A stretch of 64,000 bases of DNA from Streptomyces spororaveus. Lineage in GTDB: Bacteria; Actinomycetota; Actinomycetes; Streptomycetales; Streptomycetaceae. Below the pieces are notes generated by a model. The model made no database searches. It had not been told where the DNA came from and worked only from the letters and a program-made list of their open reading frames with translations. The stretch spans positions 1,240,001 through 1,304,000 of the forward strand of contig NZ_BNED01000005.1 of assembly GCF_016755875.1 (NCBI RefSeq). The letters run 5' to 3'. Below are positions 18,382 to 27,437 of the stretch, one piece after another (position 1 is the first letter of the stretch; each line of letters starts with the position of its first letter). The position numbers and the translations under genes are program-made.

Positions 18382-19641
18382 GTGATGGACAGGCTTGTGC
18401 TGGACCTCTTTGCCGGCCCTGGAGGCTGGAGCCACGCCCTGCACGTGCTCGGCGTACGGGACGTCGGCCTGGAGTGGGACGAGTGGGCGTGCAAAACGCG
18501 CGCCCGTGCTGGGCAGTTCACGATCCGTACCGATGTGGCGATGTACCCGGTGTGGCCGCTGGTCGGCCGCACCAACGGGTTCATAGCGAGCCCGCCCTGC
18601 CAGGCCTGGTCGATGGCCGGCAAGCGGCTCGGCCTGCTCGACCAGCCGCTCGTCCACCAGGCCGTCGCCGACCTCGCCGCCGGCCGGGACACACGGGCGA
18701 AACTACTGACCGCCTGCAAGGACCCCCGCAGCCTGCTGGCCGCAGAGCCGATGCGCTACCTCCACGCCCTGCACTCGGCGGGCGATCCGGAGTGGATCGC
18801 CATGGAGGAGGTCCCCGACGTCCTGCCGCTATGGCGGCAGTACGCCGTGATCCTTCGAGGCTGGGGCCTTTCCGTCTGGACCGGGATCCTCAACGCCGCC
18901 GACTACGGAGTGCCACAGACCCGGCGGCGGGCGATCCTGCTCGCCTCCCGCACCCGCACCGCCGAGCCGCCGCCGCCGACCCACGCCCAGACCGCCGAAC
19001 CGGAGTCCCTGTTCGGGCCGGGCCGTGAGAGGTGGGTGTCCATGGCCGAGGCCCTCGGCTGGGGCGCCACCGACCGGCCGACCCCGACCGTCTGCGCCGG
19101 CGGCGGACCGGGCGGCGGCCCCGAACCGTTCCCCTCCGGGGCCCGCAAGACCCTGACGGACGCCCGCGACCGCGGCACCTGGAAGCCGCCCGCACTCGGG
19201 TCACGCTCCGGGCGCAGCTCCCGCCGGACCCGTTCCGGCCGCCTGCGCCCACCGGACTCCGACACCCTCGTCTGCACCTGCGGGCAGCACCGCTGGTCCT
19301 GGTCGCTGCGCAGCAGCAACCAGGCCAATGCCACTGTCCGGGGTGTGAACGAGCCGGCGGGGACGTTGTTCTTCGGGCACCGTGCGAACGAATGCATGTG
19401 GGTCGCGGAACGGCACTCCCTCGAAGCCGAGGAGGAGAGTGCGGCGCCGGAATCGATCCGGATCACCGCCACCGAAGCCGGCATCCTGCAGACCTTCCCC
19501 GCCGACTACCCCTGGGCCGGCAACAAGGGACAGCAATTCTCCCAGATCGGCAACGCCGTCCCGCCCCTGCTGGCGGCCCATCTCCTGGCCCCGTACCTCA
19601 GCAAGACCCTCACCCGCTCCGAATTCACCCTGGCTGCCTGA
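18382..19641 (+). CDS. DNA (cytosine-5)-methyltransferase
   Basis: A 419-residue C5 methyltransferase that transfers methyl from SAM to cytosine in DNA. Motif I LDLFAGPGG near residue 6, motif IV SPPCQAW with the catalytic Cys near 72, motif VI EEVPDV near 142 (EEV in place of the usual ENV), motif VIII QTRRRAILLAS near 179, and motif X QIGNAVPPLLA near 386. The region between VIII and IX is long and carries a C-T-C pair. No cognate nuclease is visible nearby, so it may be an orphan that protects or marks the element. The GTG at 18382 is followed at once by ATG. The stop overlaps the next start. Confidence 0.85.
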   Translation: MMDRLVLDLFAGPGGWSHALHVLGVRDVGLEWDEWACKTRARAGQFTIRTDVAMYPVWPLVGRTNGFIASPPCQAWSMAGKRLGLLDQPLVHQAVADLAAGRDTRAKLLTACKDPRSLLAAEPMRYLHALHSAGDPEWIAMEEVPDVLPLWRQYAVILRGWGLSVWTGILNAADYGVPQTRRRAILLASRTRTAEPPPPTHAQTAEPESLFGPGRERWVSMAEALGWGATDRPTPTVCAGGGPGGGPEPFPSGARKTLTDARDRGTWKPPALGSRSGRSSRRTRSGRLRPPDSDTLVCTCGQHRWSWSLRSSNQANATVRGVNEPAGTLFFGHRANECMWVAERHSLEAEEESAAPESIRITATEAGILQTFPADYPWAGNKGQQFSQIGNAVPPLLAAHLLAPYLSKTLTRSEFTLAA

Positions 19642-20774
19642 TGCCCAACCCCGTCTCGAACCAAGAAGATTTGTCCCTGGACGGCATACCTGCGGACCCG
19701 CCGGTCCGGTATGTCGAGCAGGCCCTCCTCGGTGCCCTCCTCCTCGAGCCTCTCCGTATCAAGACGCTCGGCTCGCTCGGCCCCGAACACTTCAGCGTCG
19801 CGATGCACGGCGCCCTGTTCGCGGCGATGACCGCGCTCACCCCGCCTGCCCCTGAAGTCCACGCCCGAGAACCGGTATGGATCACCAACCTCCTTGAGCG
19901 CGCCCGGCCCCACGCCCGCGGGCTGACCGCCCCCTACCTCCACATCCTGGCCGACTCGTGCCCCGAACCCAGCCACGCCCCCGCCTACGCCCAGATGATC
20001 GTGGCCAACCGGGCCCGCCTCATCATCCGGGCCGCCGCCGAAACACTCATCCAGGCGGCCACCGACCCGGTGCTGCCGGACCCCGCCGCGCACGTCCTGC
20101 ACCGTACCGACGCCGTCGCCGCCATCCTCGACGACCTCGGCGGGCTCTTCCCCTCGCACCCGGGCTCGCTCCCCCGCACCACGCTGCCACTCCCACCAAC
20201 CAGGGATACCGGCGTCGGTTCCGATGCCGCCGGCGAGGAGCAGCTGCTCCTGTCGACGGTGGCCGCGCGCCCTGCGTGCCTACCCGAGATGAGGTGGCTG
20301 CGACCCGAGGACTTCACCGTCCCCCTTCACGGCGTCCTATACCGGTGCATGGCCTCCCTCACCCACCGGGGCGATCCGATCGACGCGGTGACGGTGCTCT
20401 GGGAGGCCCAGCACCACGGCCTCCTCGCCTCCGGGGCGACCGCCAGAGAGGTGCTGGATCTGCTCACCGCCCCGGCCGGGTCCCCTGAGCACTGGGGCGA
20501 GCAGATCCTGCAGCGCTCCCTCCTCCACCACGCGCACACCACCGGCCTGCACATCCACGCCTACACCAACGACCCCGCGAACACCCCGCACCAGCTGATC
20601 ACCGGCAGCCGCCGCGCGCTCGCCGACCTCGGCGCCGTCCGGGCCCGCTGGCAACACGCCACCCGCCCGCCGTCAGCCGGACCCCCGCGCACCAAGCCCG
20701 CCCCCGCATCGCGCGCCGGGCCGGCCACTCCACGCGTAACCCCGCCCGCGGTGTCCACGCGGGCATCCCGATAG
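19641..20774 (+). CDS. protein with two DnaB-N-terminal-like domains, no ATPase
   Basis: A 377-residue protein. Residues 22-110 (VRYVEQALLGALLLEP, FSVAMHGALFAAM, YLHILADSCP) resemble the N-terminal domain of replicative DnaB helicase, which contacts primase and the helicase loader. A second, shorter copy follows (EEQLLLSTVAARP, FTVPLHGVLYRCMASL). The RecA-like motor domain is absent and the tail is disordered. I infer a DnaB- or primase-interacting factor of the element. It is coupled to the methyltransferase by a TGATG overlap. Confidence 0.65.
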   Translation: MPNPVSNQEDLSLDGIPADPPVRYVEQALLGALLLEPLRIKTLGSLGPEHFSVAMHGALFAAMTALTPPAPEVHAREPVWITNLLERARPHARGLTAPYLHILADSCPEPSHAPAYAQMIVANRARLIIRAAAETLIQAATDPVLPDPAAHVLHRTDAVAAILDDLGGLFPSHPGSLPRTTLPLPPTRDTGVGSDAAGEEQLLLSTVAARPACLPEMRWLRPEDFTVPLHGVLYRCMASLTHRGDPIDAVTVLWEAQHHGLLASGATAREVLDLLTAPAGSPEHWGEQILQRSLLHHAHTTGLHIHAYTNDPANTPHQLITGSRRALADLGAVRARWQHATRPPSAGPPRTKPAPASRAGPATPRVTPPAVSTRASR

Positions 20775-20833
20775 CCCACCCCCGAGCGGGCCCGGCCAGC
20801 AGCACACCGGCCGGGCCCCCAGAATCGAGCCCT

Positions 20834-22243
20834 ATGCCCCAGCCCGGCCTCGGCGAAGCCCACATCCGCCTCGCCCGCCACCCTGACCACAGCAGCGCCG
20901 TGACCGCCACCCTCGCCGGCCCCGAGTCCAGTCGAAACCTCGCACGCACCGCGCTGTCCAACCGCGGCTTCCGCTGGATCGACCTCAAGACACTCGTCCT
21001 GGCCCGCATCGACCACGAGGAGCCCTACTACGCCGACCAGGCTGCACGCGCTCTGCGCGACGTGGGCGCGACGGTGGAGATCGCCCCGTCGCTCCAGGAG
21101 GAGATCGACACCGAGTGGACGTACGGCAACTACCCGATGCCCTACCTGGATCGGGACGAGATCCGGGAGGTCAGCGCCGAAGCCCAGCGGATCCATGACG
21201 ACATCGCCTCCGGCCGCCTCACCATCCACCTGCACGCCCACGACGGCTGGACCACCGTTGCCGTCGGCACCTACCGGAACGGCAAGAGCGTCCACTTCCA
21301 CGGCGAGGACTACCTCCGCCAGGAGACGGCCGACTACGAAACCGAGGCGGAGGCCGTAGCCGACTTCCACAGCCAGTACGCCGTCGCCGTCCGCCCCGGG
21401 CCAGCCCCCCTCACCGACATCGAGCGCACCACCGCTCAACTCCTCACCACACCGCCCTCCGAGGCGCCTAAGCCCTCACCGGCCCAGCGCGCCGAGCCCA
21501 CCAAGCCAAAGCCGGAGACGGTGCCCGTATACGCCGCTGACCCCGGCGATCATGAAGACCTTCTTGACACGTTCCTCGAATCACAGGACGAGTGGGAGAA
21601 GGTGCGGACCTGGTCCGACGGCACCACCATCGCCAACCACGAATCGCTGACCATGCGGGTGCAGTTCTTCCACGAGGCCTACCCCGGTGCGCCTGACACC
21701 TGGACGGTCGCTTCGTACGAATCCCCGGTCGGCGAGCGCCTCTGGCACGCCACAGCCACCCGTACCACCCCCGTCGAGATCGTGAGCACCTTGCTCGACA
21801 GCCTCGCCGCCGGCAAGGGCTGGGGGCCGGGACCAGCCACGGCCGTCACCGACAAGACGCTCGCCGAGGCCACCCGCTACCTCGCCGAGACCGGCGAGAC
21901 CGGCTGGCCGCTGACCGTCAACGCCCGAGTGGTGGAGTGGACCGCGCCCACCGAAGAACCCGCCGGCGTCCGCTTCGACACCTTCGCCGCCTCCCGGCCA
22001 AACTCCCCACTCGAGGCCTGGACCGTCTGGGGCGGAAACACACCCGACCAGCCGACTTGGTCCATACGGTTCTCGACGCACACGCCCCCGGCCCTGCTCC
22101 AGGACATCACCTTCGAACTCGCCCACGGCACAGGGCACAGGCAGCCTCACACCGACACCGCCGGCCCCGCAGCCCACCTGCCCGGACCTCCCGCTGTGGC
22201 CCGCCCCCACAGTCCAGCGGCCCGGCCCGCAGCCCCACGCTGA
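20834..22243 (+). CDS. DUF317-type protein with N-terminal shuffled module
   Basis: A 469-residue protein. Residues 8-95 are the shared module (AHIRLARHPDHSSAVTATL, ALSNRGFRWID, LVLARID, VGATVEIAPSL). The middle (RLTIHLHAHDGWTTVAVGTY) is unique. The C-terminal half holds DUF317-like repeats (WTVASYESPVG, WHATATRTTPVEIVSTLLDSL, WSIRFSTHTPPALLQDI). It joins two gene families that are otherwise separate in this element, which supports a shared pathway. The ATG has no strong ribosome site. Function unknown. Confidence 0.65.
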   Translation: MPQPGLGEAHIRLARHPDHSSAVTATLAGPESSRNLARTALSNRGFRWIDLKTLVLARIDHEEPYYADQAARALRDVGATVEIAPSLQEEIDTEWTYGNYPMPYLDRDEIREVSAEAQRIHDDIASGRLTIHLHAHDGWTTVAVGTYRNGKSVHFHGEDYLRQETADYETEAEAVADFHSQYAVAVRPGPAPLTDIERTTAQLLTTPPSEAPKPSPAQRAEPTKPKPETVPVYAADPGDHEDLLDTFLESQDEWEKVRTWSDGTTIANHESLTMRVQFFHEAYPGAPDTWTVASYESPVGERLWHATATRTTPVEIVSTLLDSLAAGKGWGPGPATAVTDKTLAEATRYLAETGETGWPLTVNARVVEWTAPTEEPAGVRFDTFAASRPNSPLEAWTVWGGNTPDQPTWSIRFSTHTPPALLQDITFELAHGTGHRQPHTDTAGPAAHLPGPPAVARPHSPAARPAAPR

Positions 22244-22483
22244 CCAAGTCCTCCGCCCGCGTGACCCGACCGCGGCTCCACCAACCCCACCGCAGTGGCC
22301 ACACGGCCGAGTAGCGCCGCCGTCCGACCAGACCGCTCCCGCACCCCCAACGAGCCTGAACCCAAAGCACTGCAGATCAATACCTGCGGGTGCGGAGATC
22401 GAGGTACGCCTCTTGTTGGAGGACCGGCCGTACTATGTCCGGTGCGCACGCGCTCTGGCGCCTTCACTGACCTTGGAGGTCCG

Positions 22484-22882
22484 ATGCTCACGCCCCGCGT
22501 CGAACGCACCGTCGCAGTCGGGCAGACGCCAGTCACCGACACCGCCACGGGCCGCGTGCGCGTTTTGAACACCCGCTGCGCAACGTGCGACTTCCGCCCA
22601 GGCAACCAGGGCAACCTCGCCCCCGGCCAACTGGCTCGCCTCGTGCGCGATTGCGTTGCCGATGAAGGGCACATCGTGTGCCACGAGACCGGCGATGAGA
22701 GCAGCCAGCCGGGGGCGATCTGCGCGGGGTTCGCGGCTCACCCCGACGCGGGCCGCTCCCTCGCGCTCCGCATCGCAGCCACCGGGCACGCTCTGAGCCA
22801 GGAACCCGGACCAGTCCCGGATCTGCGGAGTACTCCTAACGCTCCCATGCGAACCAAAGCAAGTGAGCCGGCGAGCCGATAG
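22484..22882 (+). CDS. small cysteine-containing hypothetical protein
   Basis: A 132-residue protein, ATG with GGAGG 4-5 nt upstream. Five cysteines are spaced C-x2-C, C, C, C (CATCDFRPG, VRDCV, IVCHET, ICAGF), which would suit a small metal or Fe-S site. The family is common in Streptomyces genomes, but I recall no function. A TACTAT box at 22431-22436 may be its -10 element. It begins a new transcription unit after the DUF317 run. Confidence 0.6.
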   Translation: MLTPRVERTVAVGQTPVTDTATGRVRVLNTRCATCDFRPGNQGNLAPGQLARLVRDCVADEGHIVCHETGDESSQPGAICAGFAAHPDAGRSLALRIAATGHALSQEPGPVPDLRSTPNAPMRTKASEPASR

Positions 22883-22994
22883 AAGCCGGCTCCTCAGCCA
22901 GCCCCTCCGTGCTCGTTTCAGCCAGTGCGGGTGGCCGGTGTCGTCTGGATTGACGGATTACCATCCCACCGCGTGCGACCGGCCCTAACGTGAA

Positions 22995-23627
22995 GTGGTG
23001 GACGACTTCTTCGAGCGGGTCCTCACCCGCACACAGGCGTGGCCCCTCGGCCGGTCCGACCTGCACTGGCACATCCTGCACGACCCGACTGTCGTGGAGG
23101 AGAAGCTGTCCGGCCCCTATCGGGAGCTGACCAGCCGCCCAGGACTGGGGCGCGTCGAGGCCCAATGGCTGCACACCACCTTGATGCACGGCGGCCCGAT
23201 GGACGAGTACAAGCCCGGCGAAGTCGAGGCCATCATCGAGCGCGTGGCCGAACAATGCGCATCGATCAGCCCGTTCGAGCTGACCTACGAGCGGCCGGCG
23301 ATCGGCAACGTGGCCGTGGAGCTGGCGGCACACCCAGGCCGGGAAGCCCGGCGTCTCTGGGAAATCACCACCAACGTCGACGCCGAGGTAACCGGAGGGC
23401 GGTTCCCCCGCATGCCCTCCGCGTACTACCCGCACGCGTCGCTCGCGTACGGTGTCGCCGGCTCCGAACGGCCGGACCGGCTCACGATGAAGGTCCTGCT
23501 GTCCGACCACCCCGGCGGACCCGTCACCCTGCCCGTCGACCGGATCTCGCTCGTGGCCCAGCGCCACGACGCCCGGTTCATCACCTGGACCCACATCGCC
23601 GACGTCCGGCTCGGAACCGCCTCGTGA
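22995..23627 (+). CDS. 2H phosphoesterase / 2'-5' RNA ligase-like protein
   Basis: A 210-residue protein with the two H-x-T/S signatures of the 2H phosphoesterase superfamily: LHTTLMH near residue 59 and YPHASLAYG near 146. The family hydrolyses or forms 2',5'- and cyclic phosphodiester bonds in RNA and nucleotides. The substrate cannot be told from sequence. GTG start at 22995, or 22998. The stop overlaps the GTG of the following gene (GTGA), so the two are coupled. Confidence 0.7.
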   Translation: MVDDFFERVLTRTQAWPLGRSDLHWHILHDPTVVEEKLSGPYRELTSRPGLGRVEAQWLHTTLMHGGPMDEYKPGEVEAIIERVAEQCASISPFELTYERPAIGNVAVELAAHPGREARRLWEITTNVDAEVTGGRFPRMPSAYYPHASLAYGVAGSERPDRLTMKVLLSDHPGGPVTLPVDRISLVAQRHDARFITWTHIADVRLGTAS

Positions 23628-24559
23628 CCGAGCAATCACGCACGGCCGATCCGGTCGCCCGCGCGATGGGTGAACTCCTCCCAGCCGGGGGCAGCATGTG
23701 GTGGCGTGCCGCCGTCGTGCAGGCCGCGCGTTGGATGCTGCCGCTCTGGACGCCCGTGACCGTCCCGCGCCACCACACGAGCGCAATCAACCGCCAGCGC
23801 CTGGCAGTTCTCGCCCTCGCCATCCTGACCACCTCCCACGAGGCGCAGCAGCCTGTAGACCAGGTGGGCATCGCCCAAGTGCATGCCCTCCTGGCTGCCG
23901 ATGCCGGGAAGGAGATGGTTGGGGGCGTGCCGACGGATCCGTGGGGCGTACGTCGGCGGATGGAGGCGGCGATCAGAGGGCTGGGGGAAGCCGGCGACGC
24001 AGCGAGGCCGGTCCTTGCCGTGTACGAGCAACTCGCCCGCATCGAGTATCCAGACTCAACGTGGTCCCACGATGCGCCGAACGCGTCCGACCTGGCTGTC
24101 GCCGTGTGGTGGCTGAACCGGGCATTGGCATCCCTCACGGATCAAGAGGTCCACCGACTGCCCCCAGCCCCGGCACCGGCGCCATCCCTCGTGGTCAAAG
24201 TGCGGGGCGCCATTCGCCGCGCCGACCACGCCCCCGGACCGCACGGCCCGATCGACCCCCTGGCCTGCCCGTCCTGCGGGTCACCCGAAGGCTGGACGAT
24301 CTACTGCGACGGCATGGCGGCGAGCGCACTGTGCCCATACGGTCACGTCTCCACGCACGAGGTGCTCACCGCCCCTCACGTCCGCACCAGCGTCCTCCTC
24401 CACCCGGTGCAGATCCAGCCGGACGAGGCTGGGTCCGTGGACATCCCGATGGACATCGTGGTGGCGGGCCTGCACGCCTCGGAGACCGACGACCCGTACG
24501 ACCACTGGCGCGGACGAAACTGGGCCCGGCTCAGCGGCGGCACCCGCCCCGGACGGTGA
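23624..24559 (+). CDS. hypothetical protein with C-terminal zinc ribbon
   Basis: A 311-residue protein. The N-terminal helical part (WWRAAVVQAARWMLPLWTPV, INRQRLAVLALAIL) is followed by a zinc-ribbon-like end (LACPSCGSPEGW, YCDGMAASALCPYGH). It is paralogous to the opposite-strand gene at 25201, which has the same layout. It is coupled to the 2H phosphoesterase by a GTGA overlap. The family is not recognised. Confidence 0.6.
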   Translation: MTEQSRTADPVARAMGELLPAGGSMWWRAAVVQAARWMLPLWTPVTVPRHHTSAINRQRLAVLALAILTTSHEAQQPVDQVGIAQVHALLAADAGKEMVGGVPTDPWGVRRRMEAAIRGLGEAGDAARPVLAVYEQLARIEYPDSTWSHDAPNASDLAVAVWWLNRALASLTDQEVHRLPPAPAPAPSLVVKVRGAIRRADHAPGPHGPIDPLACPSCGSPEGWTIYCDGMAASALCPYGHVSTHEVLTAPHVRTSVLLHPVQIQPDEAGSVDIPMDIVVAGLHASETDDPYDHWRGRNWARLSGGTRPGR

Positions 24560-24670
24560 CCACGCTCAACCAGCAAGATCACCGGCTCGAAGGCGTCGAA
24601 AAAATGACCGAGTAACCCATGGGGGCACTTCGGCTTGCATGGGAAATCGAACAGATGGCCTAATTTTGGT

Positions 24671-24910
24671 ATGGCACGAACCACCTTCCCCGATGATCTC
24701 CTGCAGACCCAGATCCGCGTGATCCGGGCCTATGCCGCGCTCGCCAAGGAGCGCTCGACCCGCGGTACCACCGCGCTCCGGCGCCAGCTCATCCAAGAGC
24801 TCCGCGACCTGTACGCCCACCCGTACTGGACCGAGCCCGGACATTCCTACGCCGCTCTGGTCGAGCTGCGGCGGGAAGCCCGCGCCTTGGCGTGGGTGGT
24901 CGCCGCGTGA
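24671..24910 (+). CDS. small helical protein, possibly leaderless
   Basis: A 79-residue helical, charged protein (DLLQTQIRVIRAYAALAKERST, LRRQLIQELRDLYAHPYW). I chose the ATG at 24671 because an AT-rich TAATTT box at 24661-24666 could act as a -10 element for a leaderless transcript. An ATG at 24635 in the same frame is the alternative. The stop overlaps the GTG at 24907. Unknown family. Confidence 0.5.
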   Translation: MARTTFPDDLLQTQIRVIRAYAALAKERSTRGTTALRRQLIQELRDLYAHPYWTEPGHSYAALVELRREARALAWVVAA

Positions 24911-25094
24911 GCAGCCACGTCTTCACCGGGCACAGCGTCCACGCGCTGTTCCCCAGGGACATCGCCCATCGGGACGCGGCCCGGACGATACCGGAGGTCG
25001 GACGCGAGGCCGCCCTCTCAGCGAGTTCCAGCGCTGGCCACGAGCCCACCCTGCGAGAGGAGCTCAGGCCGCCCACCTGCAGAAGCTCGCGTGA
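24907..25094 (+). pseudogene. small gene with probable frameshift
   Basis: A GTG overlaps the previous stop (GTGA) and begins VFTGHSVHALFPRDIAHRDA...EVGREA. Near 25018 the coding-like signal moves to another frame, which ends LSEFQRWPRAHP...AAHLQKLA at 25094. A single indel would give one protein of about 62 residues. The family is not recognised and the case rests on codon and sequence style alone. Confidence 0.3.
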
Positions 25095-25200
25095 ACGCCG
25101 GCCCATCCACCTGGCCTGCCCCGCGCTGCGAACGCTCCGGTGCTGCACCGTCGAGGAGGCCAGTCGCGGAGCTCACCCGACATGCCCCTCACGGGGTCGG

Positions 25201-26103
25201 TCACCAGGGAACCGCGTTGCGCAGCCCTGGACGGGTGTGCTCGGGGAAGATCTCGTCGGCGACCTCCAGGTAGGGGGTGATCACCAGCTCCCCGTCGGTG
25301 AGCTGGTCGTACCCGAGGTGCCACAGGCCCAGGCGAACCCGGGATGCCGCCACTGCCTGCCCACGGCCATGGACCGGTGTGTCGTGGCCGTGGGCGCAGG
25401 TCCAGACAACCGCGAGTCCATCCACGGTCAGCTCGCCGAGCTGACCTGCATCGGCCGTCCTGCAATCCCAAACCGAGCAGTTCACGGGGACCCAGGCGTT
25501 CCGGCGGGTGACCATGACCCGGGGTGTCGCGATACGCAGTACTCCCGTAGCGGCTTCCACGGGGGCGAGGTTCTGCCGGTCGTCCTCTGTCACGCCGCCG
25601 AGGACCTCGGCCAGGGTGGGCACGCAGTGGCGCAGGGCGGACGGCCCGGGGCCGCACTCGTCGTCGAGGGCGTCGCTGCCCGAGTATTGGTTGCACAGGT
25701 CGTTGGAGAGCAACCAGATCTGGCTGATGTCGCGGTCCGACGTGGCCTGCGGCCCGGAGAATGTCGGCTCGTGGCCAGCCTCGCGCACCGCCTCCTTGAT
25801 CTCGGCGGCCACCGCCGGCTCCTTCACCATGACCCCATAGGACATCGGCGTGCCGGTCACGTCGACGGCCGCCCGAAGCTCGTCCATCGTCACGGCTGCC
25901 GGGGCACGGCGACCGTCCCACGTGCGCGCGTAGAACAGCAGGGCAAGCGCCCGCAGCTCCATCTCCCCCGCGGGAACAGTCCAGGACGGAGCGAGGATTC
26001 TGGCCGCCTCGCGCACCGCAGACACCCATGAAGACGGAGCCGTGGACGGCAGGAGCAGGCCAACGGCCAGCTTCAGCGAACTCGTCGGCGGGAAGCGGGT
26101 CAT
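25201..26103 (-). CDS. hypothetical protein, paralogue of the 23624 gene
   Basis: A 300-residue protein with the same plan as the + strand gene at 23624: an N-terminal helical part (WVSAVREAARILAPSWTVP, ELRALALLFYART) and a C-terminal cysteine/histidine part (VNCSVWDCRTAD, VWTCAHGHDT). ATG at 26103. It faces the small genes at 24671 and 24907 tail to tail. A hairpin-like sequence at 25178-25200 just past its stop may terminate it. No function known. Confidence 0.6.
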   Translation of the reverse strand: MTRFPPTSSLKLAVGLLLPSTAPSSWVSAVREAARILAPSWTVPAGEMELRALALLFYARTWDGRRAPAAVTMDELRAAVDVTGTPMSYGVMVKEPAVAAEIKEAVREAGHEPTFSGPQATSDRDISQIWLLSNDLCNQYSGSDALDDECGPGPSALRHCVPTLAEVLGGVTEDDRQNLAPVEAATGVLRIATPRVMVTRRNAWVPVNCSVWDCRTADAGQLGELTVDGLAVVWTCAHGHDTPVHGRGQAVAASRVRLGLWHLGYDQLTDGELVITPYLEVADEIFPEHTRPGLRNAVPW

Positions 26104-26264
26104 GGGTGAACCTTTCGATCACGACAGGCGTGATCCGCAGTCTGCCATCCGCGTTCGCACGGGCCGGCCGGATCCGCTGCGTAGAGCCGAAAATCGCAGT
26201 GATCACTTCGCCATACCCCCTACCCTGCCGGACACCACCAGCTCCGCAGGACGAGGACTCCCCG

Positions 26265-27128
26265 ATGACGAGCAACCCCGCTGTACGCCCGGAGATCATC
26301 GATTTCTACACCCGTTCCGACGAAGCCGCCCGACTGCACACCACCGCCACGGGCACCCTGGAACTCGCACGCACCCGCGAGTTACTACGCCGCCACCTCC
26401 CACCCACTCCGGCCCGCGTACTCGATGTCGGCGGCGGCCCCGGAACCCACGCCCGATGGCTCGCCGAAGACGGCTACACCGTGCACGTCGTGGACCCCGT
26501 ACCCAAGCACGTCAGCCAGGCCAGCGCCCTTGACGGCGTAACAGCCGAGCTGGGCGATGCTCGCCGCCTCACCGCCGCAGCCGGTACGTACGACGTGGTG
26601 CTGCTCCTGGGTCCGCTGTACCACCTCCACGACAAGGCCGACCGGTTCTCCGCGCTGGCCGAAGCGGCCCGGGTTGCCCGTCCGGGCGGTCTCGTCGCGG
26701 CAGCCGCGATCTCCCGTTACTCCCCACTGCTCGACTACATCGCCACTACTGGCATCACCGAGCCCGCCATCCAGGACGGAGTACGCGACACCCTCGACCA
26801 GGGCCGCTACTCCGGACAGCGCGGTTTCACCGTTGCCTACTTCCAGACCTCCGCCGAGCTCCGCGAGGAAATCACCGAGGCAGGACTCGCCGACCCCACC
26901 CTGTATGGCGTCGAGGGACCCGGCTGGGTGGCGGTCAAGGCCATCGAGAAGTACACCGACACCAACCTCTTGAACACAGCTATGTATGACGCTGCCCTCG
27001 CCGCAGCTCGCCTCGCGGAACCGCACACTGCGCTCACCGATGCCTCCGCCCACATCCTCGCCATCACCAGCACCCGCTCTCCCAAGGGCCTCCCGCACGC
27101 GGCCTGGCACGCCACCCGCGACAACTAG
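26265..27128 (+). CDS. class I SAM-dependent methyltransferase
   Basis: A 287-residue small-molecule-type methyltransferase with a Rossmann fold: motif I VLDVGGGPGTHARWL near residue 50, an acidic end of beta 2 (VHVVDP), and motif IV (TYDVVLLLGPLYHL). The C-terminus (LAEPHTALTDASAHILAIT) is shared with a fragment at 39231. The ATG at 26265 has a GAGGA ribosome site; upstream in-frame codons lie in the divergent promoter region shared with the 25201 gene. The substrate is unknown. Confidence 0.75.
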   Translation: MTSNPAVRPEIIDFYTRSDEAARLHTTATGTLELARTRELLRRHLPPTPARVLDVGGGPGTHARWLAEDGYTVHVVDPVPKHVSQASALDGVTAELGDARRLTAAAGTYDVVLLLGPLYHLHDKADRFSALAEAARVARPGGLVAAAAISRYSPLLDYIATTGITEPAIQDGVRDTLDQGRYSGQRGFTVAYFQTSAELREEITEAGLADPTLYGVEGPGWVAVKAIEKYTDTNLLNTAMYDAALAAARLAEPHTALTDASAHILAITSTRSPKGLPHAAWHATRDN

Positions 27129-27217
27129 GCCGTCTCTTCCGGATCAAGTCCCGCCCGTGGCCGTCGTAGTCCGAAAGAGCCGACCTTAGCCCTCACGCTC
27201 CTGGCCGTCTTGATTCG

Positions 27218-27437
27218 TTGCTAGCGCGTAGCGACGAACGGCGGGCGTGCATCGTCATCAACCGAGATCAGCAACCCGTAGCACCCCGGGCCTGTCCGGG
27301 GTGCGGGCACGGCGGGAGGCCGAGTCCCGGCCGGTTCCGTCAGGGCTGCGTGCGTCCGAGGAACTGCCGCCGCTGTGGGGCACCTGCCTCGCGTCGACCC
27401 TGACAACGAGGTCACCATCGTGCCGGAGGAGGCGTAG
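27218..27437 (+). pseudogene. small zinc-ribbon-like gene with frameshift
   Basis: One frame reads VINRDQQP...RACPGCGHGG...GCVRPRNCRRCG, four to five cysteines in zinc-ribbon spacing. It then loses sense in a GGGG run near 27375, while the next frame continues HLPRVDPDNEVTIVPEEA and stops at 27437, directly before the next gene. Removing one G would join them. The start is unclear, with no ribosome site at the TTG used here. The spacing suggests an operon with the methyltransferase upstream. Confidence 0.35.

Noticed and set aside
24556..24615. 19-codon frame starting GTGA at the end of the 23624 gene
   Set aside because: It has overlap geometry but no ribosome site of its own and no recognisable peptide; too little to call.
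24907..26031. Long + strand frame opposite the 25201 gene
   Set aside because: Only its first 35-40 codons look coding. The remainder is the antisense shadow of the - strand paralogue.
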